A stretch of DNA of 64,000 nucleotides, taken from contig CAMTDV010000023.1 of NCBI GenBank assembly GCA_947069175.1, positions 89,898,240 through 89,962,239 on the forward strand. The letters are read 5' to 3'. The position numbers and the translations under genes were made by a program. Position 1 is the first letter of the stretch. Each line of letters begins with the position of its first letter. Origin of the DNA: Scalesia atractyloides (lineage: Eukaryota; Streptophyta; Magnoliopsida; Asterales; Asteraceae). Shown piece after piece: positions 1 to 10,792 of this stretch. Under the pieces are notes generated by a model. It worked only from the letters and a program-made list of their open reading frames with translations, had not been told where the DNA came from and did not search any database.

Positions 1-67
1 ACTATAGACTAGGTCAAAAGCATAGCAATTTGCCTAATTCCCTATAGTTATGGCTCTAATACCAATC
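1..67 (-). mobile_element. Leader of an adjacent LTR element copy, cut by the window edge
   Basis: These bases repeat 7044-7110 exactly by eye. Read on the minus strand they directly follow an LTR end and contain a primer-binding site complementary to initiator tRNA-Met (52-64, TGGTATTAGAGCC on the minus strand). A PBS belongs downstream of a 5' LTR, so the LTR at 68-3084 also acts as the 5' LTR of a second element extending left of the window. This makes the locus part of a tandem LTR-internal-LTR-internal array. Confidence 0.8.
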
Positions 68-959
68 TGTAACACCCCAACCGATGGCGGAAACATCGGG
101 ATGAGACGAAAACGAGATTGCTCATTGCTCACAACATTATTAAGTGACAATAATTAATTAAACCATATTTCATTTCATAAGGATTGTCAAATACATCAAT
201 GTGACAAAACAAAGAACAATCTAACATTTGCAAAGTCATAACAAAATTGATACGTCGACATTAAACCTAACGTCTAATTTGTGTGTATCTAGTCCTTGCA
301 CTATATTGTTTTCATAGCGTCATCTCCTTCAACCTGTAACCTGTTTTAAAATAAAGTCAATGCAAAAGCAAAGGCGAGTACACAAGTTTAAGCATAGCAT
401 ACGTATACGATTAAAGTTTTAACAATCCTCATGGCAACTAAATCTATACAAGAGCAATATCAAGGCATGCAATGCAAATAATCAAACCAGTAACGCAATC
501 ACGATGTTTTAACATGACCTCACGTGTAAATCGATGGAGGTGGATGCGTGAATTCCTATAGCGCTAAGCATGTCAAACAAAGGCTAAAAATAGTTAATGA
601 CTAAAGCACAGCACAACGTTTATCCCTAGACAAGCAACAAGTATACGATTCAAGTAGTCATGTGTATAGGATTGTTTGTGCGTTTCATAAAGTTTAAGTG
701 TTTGTGATTTTTGTATATGGAAACATGTTACACCCAAAAAGTGATATAAACAAATGTGGGTCGAGTGTACTCACAAAATTGCTAAGTCTTCTTTGGAAAT
801 TCCACGACGAGTTGATGAGTGGGAGAAAGGGGACATCGAGGTCACCTTAAAAATGGCAAACGAATGTACATGAATAATAGAAGCTACGACGAAGGATTCG
901 AATTGGAGTTGAAAGTACGTATATAGTTAACATCGTTTAAGAAAGGAATTTCTAAATTA

Positions 960-1605
960 AATTCATCAAAAGGGGTGTAGGAGTGTTGTCAAATAATTAA
1001 TATATATATTTGACGAAAAGCATATTTGGTATATATATATTTGTATTCTAACGAATTGTATGAGATATATATGTATATTGTCGAATGGTGTACAAATATA
1101 TTTGTCGAAAGTAAAATAAATATGTTTTGTCGAAAGTAAAATAAATAAGTATATTTGTCGAGAGATATGATAAATATATCTATGTTTTGTCGATGAATAT
1201 AATGAATAAGTATGTTTTGTCAAAAGTATAGTAAATAAGTATATTTGTCGAGAATTATAATAAATAAATTTATATTTTGTCGATGAATATAATAAGTAAA
1301 TATGTTTTGTCAAAAGTATAGTAAATAAGTATATTTGTCGAGAATTATAATAAATAAATTTATATTTTGTCGATGAATATAATAAGTAAATATGTTTTGT
1401 CAAAAGTACAGTAAATAAGTATATTCGTCGAGAATTATAATAAATAAATTTATGCTCTTGTCGAAAAGCATAATAAAGAAAGTAAGTATATTTTTGTCGA
1501 CAAAAAATAATATCGATAAATATATTCCGTCGGATAGTTCAAATAATAAATATATTTTATCGAATAGTTTAATAAGTATATTTTGTCGAATAGTTTAATA
1601 AATAT
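960..1605. repeat. TTTGTCGA-type tandem array inside LTR copy 1
   Basis: The octamer TTTGTCGA or a near match (TTTGTCAA, TTCGTCGA) recurs roughly every 25-35 bases in AT-rich DNA. Between about 1180 and 1450 a longer unit of about 95 bp is repeated. The array reads as an open frame on the minus strand with a repetitive peptide, which I regard as a by-product. The same array is at about 8003-8648. Confidence 0.85.
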
Positions 1606-2239
1606 ACAACCTGTAGAAAATCGGGCAGAGTTTCCTCTTATTTTTGGACGATCCCGACAATCTAGTTGTCGATTAAATGTTTTCAAAACTCAACAATAGC
1701 CGAAACAATGTATCTTTATTTATGTATAAGTAGGTTATAAATACATCAAGTCGGTCCGCGATTAGATTAACATAAACATAGAAATTATAAACAAAAGAGT
1801 CGTTTAACCTATACCCCGTCTCATGTCGGAATGTAGACCAAGCTTGACTGGTTTGACCGAGACCCGAGCTTTGACCAGCTTTGACCCGAGCCCGCTGACC
1901 GACACTAGACTTAACCTGAACCAAACATGAACCTGAAACAGCAAGATAATCTAACTTGGATCGAGACTTTAACAAAATAAAACCCGAATCAAAACTGAAG
2001 CAAAAGGAGCGAACCTGAACAGGAACTGTTGTTTACTGATGTTGTCTCGAACCCGCGACTGTTTGACCACAGTTGACCAGGTTTGACCTGGTTTGACCGA
2101 ACCAGAACTGACCCGAACTGAACATGAGCCGAAACTGAAACAAACCAACCTGAAATTGAGAGTTAGAGCATGATCACCTGACACGAATCCGAACTAAAAC
2201 TGAAACGAATGAACCTAACCTGAACCGAGACTGGGAGAA

Positions 2240-2720
2240 CCGAACCGAGAGTGACTGAAACCGGAATTCCTGCCGCCGCCGCTGCTGCTGGAGTGAACAC
2301 CAAAGCTGACCCGGGTTCGATCCGAACCCGAATCTGAATGGAGACCCAAACCGAGACTGAAGCGTGAGCCGAAAAAGAATTTGAACTCACCGGAAAAGAA
2401 TGGCAGAACTGTCGTCTTTGTCGTCGCCGCTGCCACCGCCCGTAACCATCGTCTCTTGGCCGCAACCGCCACAGAACGCCACCCACCACACTGCCGCTGC
2501 GGTGGTGGTCCTACCGCCGTCACCGAGCGCCGCCACCGATGATGGTGGTCGCTGTTCGTTTGTCCGCGCGAGAGTGGGGAGAGGGAGGTGAGTGGTTGGC
2601 CTTGAGTGGAGTGTGTACTGGTTCAAGGGGGTGTGTGGCCGGAGAAGACGGCCGGAAGTTGGCCGGAGCCCCAAATCTGGTGGCGGGTTCACGTACGGGA
2701 GAGAGCAAGAAAATAGGTGG
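2240..2720 (-). other. GC-rich, gene-like block inside LTR copy 1
   Basis: This stretch is far richer in G and C than its surroundings, with many CCG/GCC triplets, and is open in several frames on both strands. On the minus strand it lies just downstream of a TATA box and AAACCCTA motifs, as a transcribed leader or first exon would. It may be captured host sequence or an element-encoded leader. No domain is recognised. The copy in LTR 2 is at about 9283-9763. Confidence 0.5.
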
Positions 2721-2760
2721 GGGCTAGGGTTTTCTAAAAATGAAGAAGATGAGGGTTAGG

Positions 2761-2768
2761 TATATATA
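2761..2768 (-). promoter_or_regulatory. TATA box of LTR copy 1
   Basis: TATATATA on the minus strand is followed 3' by AAACCCTAG-type motifs, which are common near plant transcription starts. Position and strand fit the LTR promoter. The equivalent in LTR 2 is at 9804-9811, which would drive the complete element. Confidence 0.55.
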
Positions 2769-3085
2769 GGCTAGGGTTTTGAGTGTGTTGGGTCTAAGGC
2801 CCGGTTCATGTGTTTTACGCGGCCCGTTATGGTTCTGAAACCGTTTTCAAACCCGAACGTGACATAACAGGGTATAATATCATTTTTAGGTTTAAACACG
2901 CGATTTAAACGTCGACGCTCGAAAATGGTTGCGTTTAGTTGTCGTTTCGTTAAAACGCGTAAAAACGCGTAGTTTTCCGATTTTAAACCGTTTTTCGATC
3001 CGATTGAAGTTGCGACTCAGGAAATAGAAAACAAGCGTGAATTTGTTATAAAAATAATAAATCTAGGAATTACGAGGCGTTACAG

Positions 3086-3099
3086 TCTCCCCTCCTTTA
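3086..3099 (-). other. Polypurine tract (PPT)
   Basis: Read on the minus strand, AAAGGAGGGGAGA lies directly before the 3' LTR start TGTAACGCC. This is the expected site for plus-strand DNA priming and fixes the element's orientation. Confidence 0.85.
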
Positions 3100-4363
3100 G
3101 GAAATTTCGTCCCGAAATTTATTCTAGAGGAAGACTCTAGAACGATTTAGATATAGAATGATCGTCTAAAATTGAGACTTGGATGTTTGGACACATGAGG
3201 GGAAGTATGAAGTTTAGAGCATCGAAGAGTTAGGTTTGCAAGAAGAAGTCGCTTGACTAGAAAGATTAAAGCCATCAAGCGTAAGTAAAGCGCGTAAGTA
3301 TGCGTATAGGAGAGTGGTTTAAACGAGCTTTGAATAACTCAAATGATATGCCATCTAAGCAGAAAAGCTCTCGTAAGAAGTGGTATGCAGTTTAATGGTG
3401 AGTGTGGTCGAACCGTAGGTTGTTACAAAGTTCTATCGACTTTGAAGAGCGTTAATAAATCTCGATTTTGTAGGGAGTTGCTTAATGATGGAAAACGAGA
3501 AGGTTAGGTATTTAAAATAAGCTAGTTATCGAGGTAGCGGCCAATCAAGTGTGTTGCTATCTACGAGAATGGGAGATAACTTTAGAGTAAGAAGGCATTT
3601 AGGGTTTGAATGCTTACACGATTGATTATAAGCGAGGCTGCATAAAAGACAAGGTTAACGGGAGTAACGGAGGCATAAGAGCGGACGATTGATTCGATCA
3701 ACGAATACTCGTGTAAGGATGGCATATGTATACGAACAGATGAAAATGTTACGTTAGGGATTAAGACTCGTCGTGGATAATCGGGTAGCGCGCACTTAGC
3801 AATGCAGTTGTGAGTTGTTTAAAGCTGGCGTGTTAGGTCGTATTATGGTCTATAAATCACCAAATTTCTCATGGCACGTATTACGAAAGTTTGGCAGCAT
3901 GGTGAAAACACTTATGTATAGAAATTACCAGTGGCGTATCCACCATGTTTTGACCACGTTGCGACCGTTTCGTTACTCGATGCAATGTTACGTTCCGTGT
4001 GTTACCATACGCGGTAGTACACTCTATGGTTCTCATGTGCTTATCGCTATAATCCCATGTGCACCCGCGATTATACCGATCATCACATGATCCGCATAGC
4101 TTGTACTAGCAGCGCATGAATAAAGGTGTACATAAATTCTGAAAATAAGTTTGCGTGCGTGTAAGAATGTAGTGCGTAGGCATGTTTGCGTGCAAATAGC
4201 TTGTGGCCCACGTAAGCGAATCCCTCGGGTTTCGCTCGCGCATAGGCACGAATATGAATACGAGTACAAGTATAGGTATGTGTATGAGTATAAGCATAAG
4301 TATGGAAATAAGTATAAGCATGGATATAAGACGTATATGCATGAATGTGATGATAAGTATAAG

Positions 4364-4663
4364 TGTAATACCCCTGTAACACCCTGCCCCTCGTTATCAC
4401 CAATATTGTCCGCTTTGCCCTTGATGGGTGGCCCATCCAGGAACTCACGGCTTTGTTTTTTGTTGCCCCGGTGGAGACTTCCCAGGAGGTTACCCATCCT
4501 GGTACTACTCCCACCTGAGCACGCTTAACTGTGGAGTTCTCCTCTCATCCACAAGCATTAAGCCCAAAACGCGTTGGTGATTTTAGAGGTAGAGCATTAC
4601 TTACGAGCCAGGAATCTCTCCTGTCCACGGACGATGTTGGGAGGTATGCCATTAGGTGTTATA
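4364..4663 (-). mobile_element. Cassandra-type solo LTR nested in the LARD interior
   Basis: A 300-bp unit starts TGTAATACC and ends GGTGTTATA and is flanked by a perfect 5-bp duplication ATAAG (4359-4363 and 4664-4668). Its core is clearly related to 5S rRNA, the hallmark of Cassandra TRIM LTRs, which are usually 240-350 bp. Only one LTR is present, so it is a solo LTR left by LTR-LTR recombination. The 5S sense strand is the minus strand, the same as the host element. The 5' terminal TG of the minus-strand LTR is mutated to TA. Confidence 0.85.
4460..4562 (-). other. 5S-rRNA-like domain of the Cassandra LTR
   Basis: On the minus strand the sequence contains AGTTAAGCGTGCT (box A region, 4518-4530) and GGATGGGTAACCTCCTGGGA (box C region, within 4476-4499), with correct 5S order and spacing. 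The 5' part is diverged from genuine 5S and it sits in an LTR, so this is a Pol III promoter-like domain and not a functional rRNA gene. Confidence 0.85.
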
Positions 4664-6083
4664 ATAAGCATGAAAAATGACACGTTATTTTCATGAACAT
4701 GAATATGTGTATACTTATGAACGTCAACAAGTGTAACAGACGATAATGGTGCGTATGATATGAATTGAATGCTACGAATTTATTTACATAAAACAGTCGA
4801 GAAATCAGGGTATGTAAAACGAATGATACGTTTAAAATGTTATGCAACAGTTGACTAAACCATGTACGAGGATACGCGTGTATTGTTGTTTGAGCAAAAC
4901 TTTGAGGTTATCGCTTCTAAAATAGACTTAAGTTTAACTTAGAATATAGGACCTAGTGTGTGAATGTAAAGGAATATAAAGTACTTATCGTTTATGTGTT
5001 ACGTATTTTGTAAAGGACGGGAGTGCTACCATTTGTTTTAAAAGAATTTAAGTAGGTCGAAAATGGTTGGTTCTCATAAAGTTTTCTTGCCCACGTGTTT
5101 TGAAACTTACGTGACATTTCGGGAGGTGTATGATAAGGTATTAAAATAGTAAGTTCGCATTGTTTTCAAAGGATTAAAAGATTTGAAATTTAGTGGTGCT
5201 TGGGAAACGTTGACTCTTGAGAGGAAATCCGTGTTAATTGATTTAATGACCGTTGAAAAACATTTAGCAAAATGTTTTCTTAATCGCGATGAGAGATTTA
5301 GAGGGTGTTTGGGGTTGAGTTTTGAAAATAGATTATGCGTTCTGAATAATCAAAATCAGATAATTAGTTGTAACAAAACATACTGTAGGAAGATAGTGTT
5401 GGATTTGATTATGTTATTTGATATCACAATAATCAGGTAATCAACTATTTGAGTGTTTGAAAAATATATATACATGTACATATAAAGTTATAAATAGACG
5501 AGCTTTGATCTCTAAAATACGTAAAACAATCAGTTTTTTTTTTTTTACATTTTTATTATATATATATATATATATATTTTTTTTTCAAACACTAAAATAG
5601 ATTTTTATTTATTTATTTATTTAATATTTGCGCCTCCAAACACAAAACAAAATATTAGGTTGCAAAAACAATCCCAAACACACCTTTAGTACAACGATCC
5701 CATAGTGCCTATAAGATATTGGTTTTTTTTTTTTTTTTTTTACAAACGAAAATTTGTAACATAGAGTTATTGCGTGAGCGTGTTTTAGTGATTAAGTTAA
5801 ACATAAGACTTGTGGGCAAGGTATTTGTTAGACCGATTAAGTTGGTAGGTAGCATTCTGTCGAGCTTTGAAAATCGTAAAACAAAACGTTTCATGTGGTG
5901 ACCAAGTATATGCGTATGGGAATTATATGAAATAGATTACCGGATGGGAAATACGTTTGATAAAATAGTACGTTTTGAAATTCGTCTAAGTAAGAATTTT
6001 GACAACATGGTAAAGGATTTAGGTATACAATTTAAACATGTGGTTTGTGTAATAAAGTCTCCAAGAAGAAGGGTTGGTAACGA

Positions 6084-6858
6084 TCACCGAGGTATGGGAA
6101 TCACCCCTAATCCGTTGGTGAGGTCGTTTTAAGGAAGGAAGGAAACGAAGTTTGATCGTCTAGGTAAGGAATTCACTCCTATCTCGACGACGGTCTCCAT
6201 TTTGGACTTTCCGAGAAATATAAGACTAGTTGATGACGTTTTGAAATCATGTATGCAAATAATGTATAAGTGGCGGAAAGGTTTAATATGAATTGCGTAA
6301 AAACCTTAAAATAAATTAGAAACTTGAAAGAAAGGGTAACAAGTACATAAAAAGTCATGTATAAATTGAAATGGTATAAAAGAGAGTCTCAGAAAACATT
6401 AGACTGTTTCGGGTAGAGAAACGTCGACTATTCCAAAGTGAATCGAAGATCCTTTCGACTTAGAGAAACGTGCTTTGGCCTATAGGTAAAACGCTCTCGT
6501 CGAGAAGCGATTAACGGCATTTTACCCTTCCAGTTATTACACGTCTCTAATCGATTGGAAAATCGAAACTTTGGCGAGATTGAAAATCGAGGAATGGGAC
6601 TTAATCGACAAGGTGCGGGTTTCACCCCTAACTCGACGATTTCGTACCCTAAGTGTGGTTGGCACTCTTCGGTTCAAAATTAATTTCGACACTTTGACGA
6701 GAGTCCACTAGAGTTTGAATGGGAAGTTTTCCATCAAGGTGTGGATGTCACTCCTAACTTGATGGTGTAACTTCGTAAAAAAAATAAAAATAAAAATAAA
6801 GAATAAGCATAATGAGAATCGTTCACCAAATTGTGGATATCACGCCTATTTTGGTGAA
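6084..6858 (-). other. Array of five hairpins with a conserved loop in the element leader
   Basis: Five inverted repeats share a loop resembling GTGGATGTCACNCCTA (plus-strand reading) but have different stems. The stems are TCACC/GGTGA (6084-6121), TCGTC/GACGA (6156-6190), AATCG/CGATT (6603-6641), CCATCAAG/CTTGATGG (6731-6765) and TTCACCAAA/TTTGGTGAA (6822-6858). The stems change but stay self-complementary, as expected if structure is selected. In element sense they lie within about 1.0 kb downstream of the PBS, where retroelement RNAs usually carry dimerisation and packaging signals. That role is my inference. Confidence 0.6.
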
Positions 6859-7094
6859 GTCGTCTCACTTGTGTAATACGTGTGTTTTCGAGTTTAGTAT
6901 AATCGAGTAAAATGCATTAGGAAAGGCGTATGATTGAAATAATGTAACGAGTATAAACACGTAAAGCATTTCATAAATTTAACATATAAGAGACGTTTTA
7001 AGAAATTAGCACGTGAATCACGTATGGTCAAGTATGGTACTTAACTATAGACTAGGTCAAAAGCATAGCAATTTGCCTAATTCCCTATAGTTAT

Positions 7095-7107
7095 GGCTCT
7101 AATACCA
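7095..7107 (-). other. Primer-binding site (initiator tRNA-Met)
   Basis: The minus strand reads TGGTATTAGAGCC three bases after the LTR end GGTGTTACA. It matches the 3' end complement of plant initiator tRNA-Met with one change from the common TGGTATCAGAGC form. It marks 7111-10126 as the 5' LTR. Confidence 0.85.
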
Positions 7108-7110
7108 ATC

Positions 7111-10100
7111 TGTAACACCCCAACCGATGGCGGAAACATCGGGATGAGACGAAAACGAGATTGCTCATTGCTCACAACATTATTAAGTGACAATAATTAA
7201 TTAAACCATATTTCATTTCATAAGGATTGTCAAATACATCAATGTGACAAAACAAAGAACAATCTAACATTTGCAAAGTCATAACAAAATTGATACGTCG
7301 ACATTAAACCTAACGTCTAATTTGTGTGTATCTAGTCCTTGCACTATATTGTTTTCATAGCGTCATCTCCTTCAACCTGTAACCTGTTTTAAAATAAAGT
7401 CAATGCAAAAGCAAAGGCGAGTACACAAGTTTAAGCATAGCATACGTATACGATTAAAGTTTTAACAATCCTCATGGCAACTAAATCTATACAAGAGCAA
7501 TATCAAGGCATGCAATGCAAATAATCAAACCAGTAACGCAATCACGATGTTTTAACATGACCTCACGTGTAAATCGATGGAGGTGGATGCGTGAATTCCT
7601 ATAGCGCTAAGCATGTCAAACAAAGGCTAAAAATAGTTAATGACTAAAGCACAGCACAACGTTTATCCCTAGACAAGCAACAAGTATACGATTCAAGTAG
7701 TCATGTGTATAGGATTGTTTGTGCGTTTCATAAAGTTTAAGTGTTTGTGATTTTTGTATATGGAAACATGTTACACCCAAAAAGTGATATAAACAAATGT
7801 GGGTCGAGTGTACTCACAAAATTGCTAAGTCTTCTTTGGAAATTCCACGACGAGTTGATGAGTGGGAGAAAGGGGACATCGAGGTCACCTTAAAAATGGC
7901 AAACGAATGTACATGAATAATAGAAGCTACGACGAAGGATTCGAATTGGAGTTGAAAGTACGTATATAGTTAACATCGTTTAAGAAAGGAATTTCTAAAT
8001 TAAATTCATCAAAAGGGGTGTAGGAGTGTTGTCAAATAATTAATATATATATTTGACGAAAAGCATATTTGGTATATATATATTTGTATTCTAACGAATT
8101 GTATGAGATATATATATATATTGTCGAATGGTGTACAAATATATTTGTCGAAAGTAAAATAAATATGTTTTGTCGAAAGTAAAATAAATAAGTATATTTG
8201 TCGAGAGATATGATAAATATATCTATGTTTTGTCGATGAATATAATGAATAAGTATGTTTTGTCAAAAGTATAGTAAATAAGTATATTTGTCGAGAATTA
8301 TAATAAATAAATTTATATTTTGTCGATGAATATAATAAGTAAATATGTTTTGTCAAAAGTATAGTAAATAAGTATATTTGTCGAGAATTATAATAAATAA
8401 ATTTATATTTTGTCGATGAATATAATAAGTAAATATGTTTTGTCAAAAGTACAGTAAATAAGTATATTCGTCGAGAATTATAATAAATAAATTTATGCTC
8501 TTGTCGAAAAGCATAATAAAGAAAGTATGTATATTTTTGTCGACAAAAAATAATATCGATAAATATATTCCGTCGGATAGTTCAAATAATAAATATATTT
8601 TATCGAATAGTTTAATAAGTATATTTTGTCGAATAGTTTAATAAATATACAACCTGTAGAAAATCGGGCAGAGTTTCCTCTTGTTTTTGGACGATCCCGA
8701 CAATCTAGTTGTCGATTAAATGTTTTCAAAACTCAACAATAGCCGAAACAATGTATCTTTATTTATGTATAAGTAGGTTATAAATACATCAAGTCGGTCC
8801 GCGATTAGATTAACATAAACATAGAAATTATAAACAAAAGAGTCGTTTAACCTATACCCCGTCTCATGTCGGAATGTAGACCAAGCTTGACTGGTTTGAC
8901 CGAGACCCGAGCTTTGACCAGCTTTGACCCGAGCCCGCTGACCGACACTAGACTTAACCTGAACCAAACATGAACCTGAAACAGCAAGATAATCTAACTT
9001 GGATCGAGACTTTAACAAAATAAAACCCGAATCAAAACTGAAGCAAAAGGAGCGAACCTGAACAGGAACTGTTGTTTACTGATGTTGTCTCGAACCCGCG
9101 ACTGTTTGACCACAGTTGACCAGGTTTGACCTGGTTTGACCGAACCAGAACTGACCCGAACTGAACATGAGCCGAAACTGAAACAAACCAACCTGAAATT
9201 GAGAGTTAGAGCATGATCACCTGACACGAATCCGAACTAAAACTGAAACGAATGAACCTAACCTGAACCGAGACTGGGAGAACCGAACCGAGAGTGACTG
9301 AAACCGGAATTCCTGCCGCCGCCGCTGCTGCTGGAGTGAACACCAAAGCTGACCCGGGTTCGATCCGAACCCGAATCTGAATGGAGACCCAAACCGAGAC
9401 TGAAGCGTGAGCCGAAAAAGAATTTGAACTCACCGGAAAAGAATGGCAGAACTGTCGTCTTTGTCGTCGCCGCTGCCACCGCCCGTAACCATCGTCTCTT
9501 GGCCGCAACCGCCACAGAACGCCACCCACCACACTGCCGCTGCGGTGGTGGTCCTACCGCCGTCACCGAGCGCCGCCACCGATGATGGTGGTCGCTGTTC
9601 GTTTGTCCGCGCGAGAGTGGGGAGAGGGAGGTGAGTGGTTGGCCTTGAGTGGAGTGTGTACTGGTTCAAGGGGGTGTGTGGCCGGAGAAGACGGCCGGAA
9701 GTTGGCCGGAGCCCCAAATCTGGTGGCGGGTTCACGTACGGGAGAGAGCAAGAAAATAGGTGGGAGCTAGGGTTTTCTAAAAATGAAGAAGATGAGGGTT
9801 AGGTATATATAGGCTAGGGTTTTGAGTGTGTTGGGTCTAAGGCCCGGTTCATGTGTTTTACGCGGCCCGTTATGGTTCTGAAACCGTTTTCAAACCCGAA
9901 CGTGACATAACAGGGTATAATATCATTTTTAGGTTTAAACACGCGATTTAAACGTCGGCGCTCGAAAATGGTTGCGTTTAGTTGTCGTTTCGTTAAAACG
10001 CGTAAAACGCGTAGTTTTTCGATTTTAAACCGTTTTTCGATCCGATTGAAGTTGCGACTCAGGAAATAGAAAACGAGCGTGAATTTATTATAAAAATAAT

Positions 10101-10126
10101 AAATCTAGGAATTACGAGGCGTTACA
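7111..10126 (-). repeat. 3.0-kb LTR, copy 2 (5' LTR)
   Basis: This near-identical partner of 68-3084 has the same ends TGTAACACC and GGCGTTACA and the same internal array, GC-rich block and TATA box (9804-9811, minus). It abuts CCTCC at 10127. The same pentamer occurs at the matching place in the paralogous repeat near 14600, so the element inserted into the repeat that continues at 10127; the left target duplication would be outside the window. Confidence 0.9.
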
Positions 10127-10792
10127 CCTCCTATAGCGTCGGTGACACCCTCTAGAATGTTGCGTCGGAACCAAGTTGCGTAGACAGTGGGTTAGCGCGT
10201 CGGGAAAATGGGGCCGCGCCGGTGACGACTAGTAAGGCCGTCGACGACGCTCCTTCTGTGTTACCGACGCTGGTCTTCCTTGTTTAAGCTTACATAACCC
10301 GTTTTCAATTTCCGTCCCGAACTGACTCATAATGCCCCGAAGCATCCCATAACATTCCGTAAGCTTCCCGCATCCTTGGTAGCACTTAACCCCGTGATTA
10401 CTTAATCGATTCTTTACTTCTAACAGTCTTTCTTGATTTTTGACCCGTTCGATTATTCTAAGTTATTTCCATCATAGCTAATTATTACGACCCGCTATAA
10501 CATTACTTTCCTTAATACTATTTTTATTTAAATATTCTTACATGATTCCTATACCATAATTATTCAAGACTCGCACCCAACGCATTCTTTCTATATTTTG
10601 ACCCGTTCACTTCTATTACAAATTTCGAACGTAGAAGACATTCTATGACTTATCACACTAATACGTACCTTGATTCTTATCCTTATTCGTAATTCCATAT
10701 ATAGTCCCCTGAATTTAACATAATAATGTTCGTTTATAAAAGAAGAAGTGATTCCGGAAACCACTTACCTTAGCGTTCGTTTTAGCATCTTG
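10127..10792 (-). repeat. LTR-like repeat copy A, part 1
   Basis: This segment aligns by eye with about 14600-15260 (shared runs such as GTTGCGTCGGAAC and GATTCCGGAAA). Its left portion was displaced by the LARD insertion, and it is interrupted on the right by the solo LTR at 10793. The remainder continues at 12231. No coding potential is seen. Confidence 0.7.

Larger units (their letters stand above)
68..3084 (-). repeat. 3.0-kb LTR, copy 1 (3' LTR of the element in view)
   Basis: The repeat is bounded by TGTAACACC at the left and GGCGTTACA at the right, a short inverted repeat typical of LTR ends. It matches 7111-10126 with an offset of 7043; I noticed about ten differences over 3 kb, so the pair is very young. 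A polypurine tract sits just outside the right end, which sets the element on the minus strand. Inside are an AT-rich TTTGTCGA repeat array (about 960-1600), a region of repeated TTTGACC motifs (1840-2230), a GC-rich gene-like block (2240-2720) and a minus-strand TATA box at 2761-2768. Small ORFs here come from repeat or GC-rich sequence and are not genes. Confidence 0.92.
3085..7110 (-). mobile_element. Non-coding interior of a non-autonomous Ty3/gypsy-like element (LARD-type)
   Basis: The interior of about 4.0 kb lies between two near-identical LTRs. It has a PPT at one end (3086-3099) and a tRNA-Met PBS at the other (7095-7107), both on the minus strand. I found no gag, protease, reverse transcriptase or integrase motif in either strand; the longest frames are about 150 codons and lie on the nested Cassandra LTR or repeats. 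Long LTRs with a non-coding interior are the definition of a large retrotransposon derivative, mobilised by proteins from a partner element. The PPT context resembles plant chromovirus (Tekay/Del-like) ends, which is only an inference about the partner. Confidence 0.8.

Noticed and set aside
966..1403. 145-codon minus-strand ORF with a repetitive Tyr/Ile/Leu/Thr peptide (also at 8009-8446)
   Set aside because: It is the translation of the TTTGTCGA tandem array in the LTR, repeats with the array period and has no independent start context or domain.
2163..2727. Several overlapping ORFs of 60-110 codons on both strands (also at 9206-9770)
   Set aside because: They overlap each other in a GC-rich, stop-poor block and none shows a recognisable domain; kept only as a GC-rich block.
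4033..4528. ORFs of 125-154 codons on both strands
   Set aside because: They run across the Cassandra LTR and the adjoining TATAAG/ATACGA repeats; the peptides are low-complexity by-products.
4460..4562. A functional 5S rRNA gene
   Set aside because: The 5' part departs from genuine 5S and the unit has LTR ends with a target duplication, so it is the Cassandra 5S-like domain.
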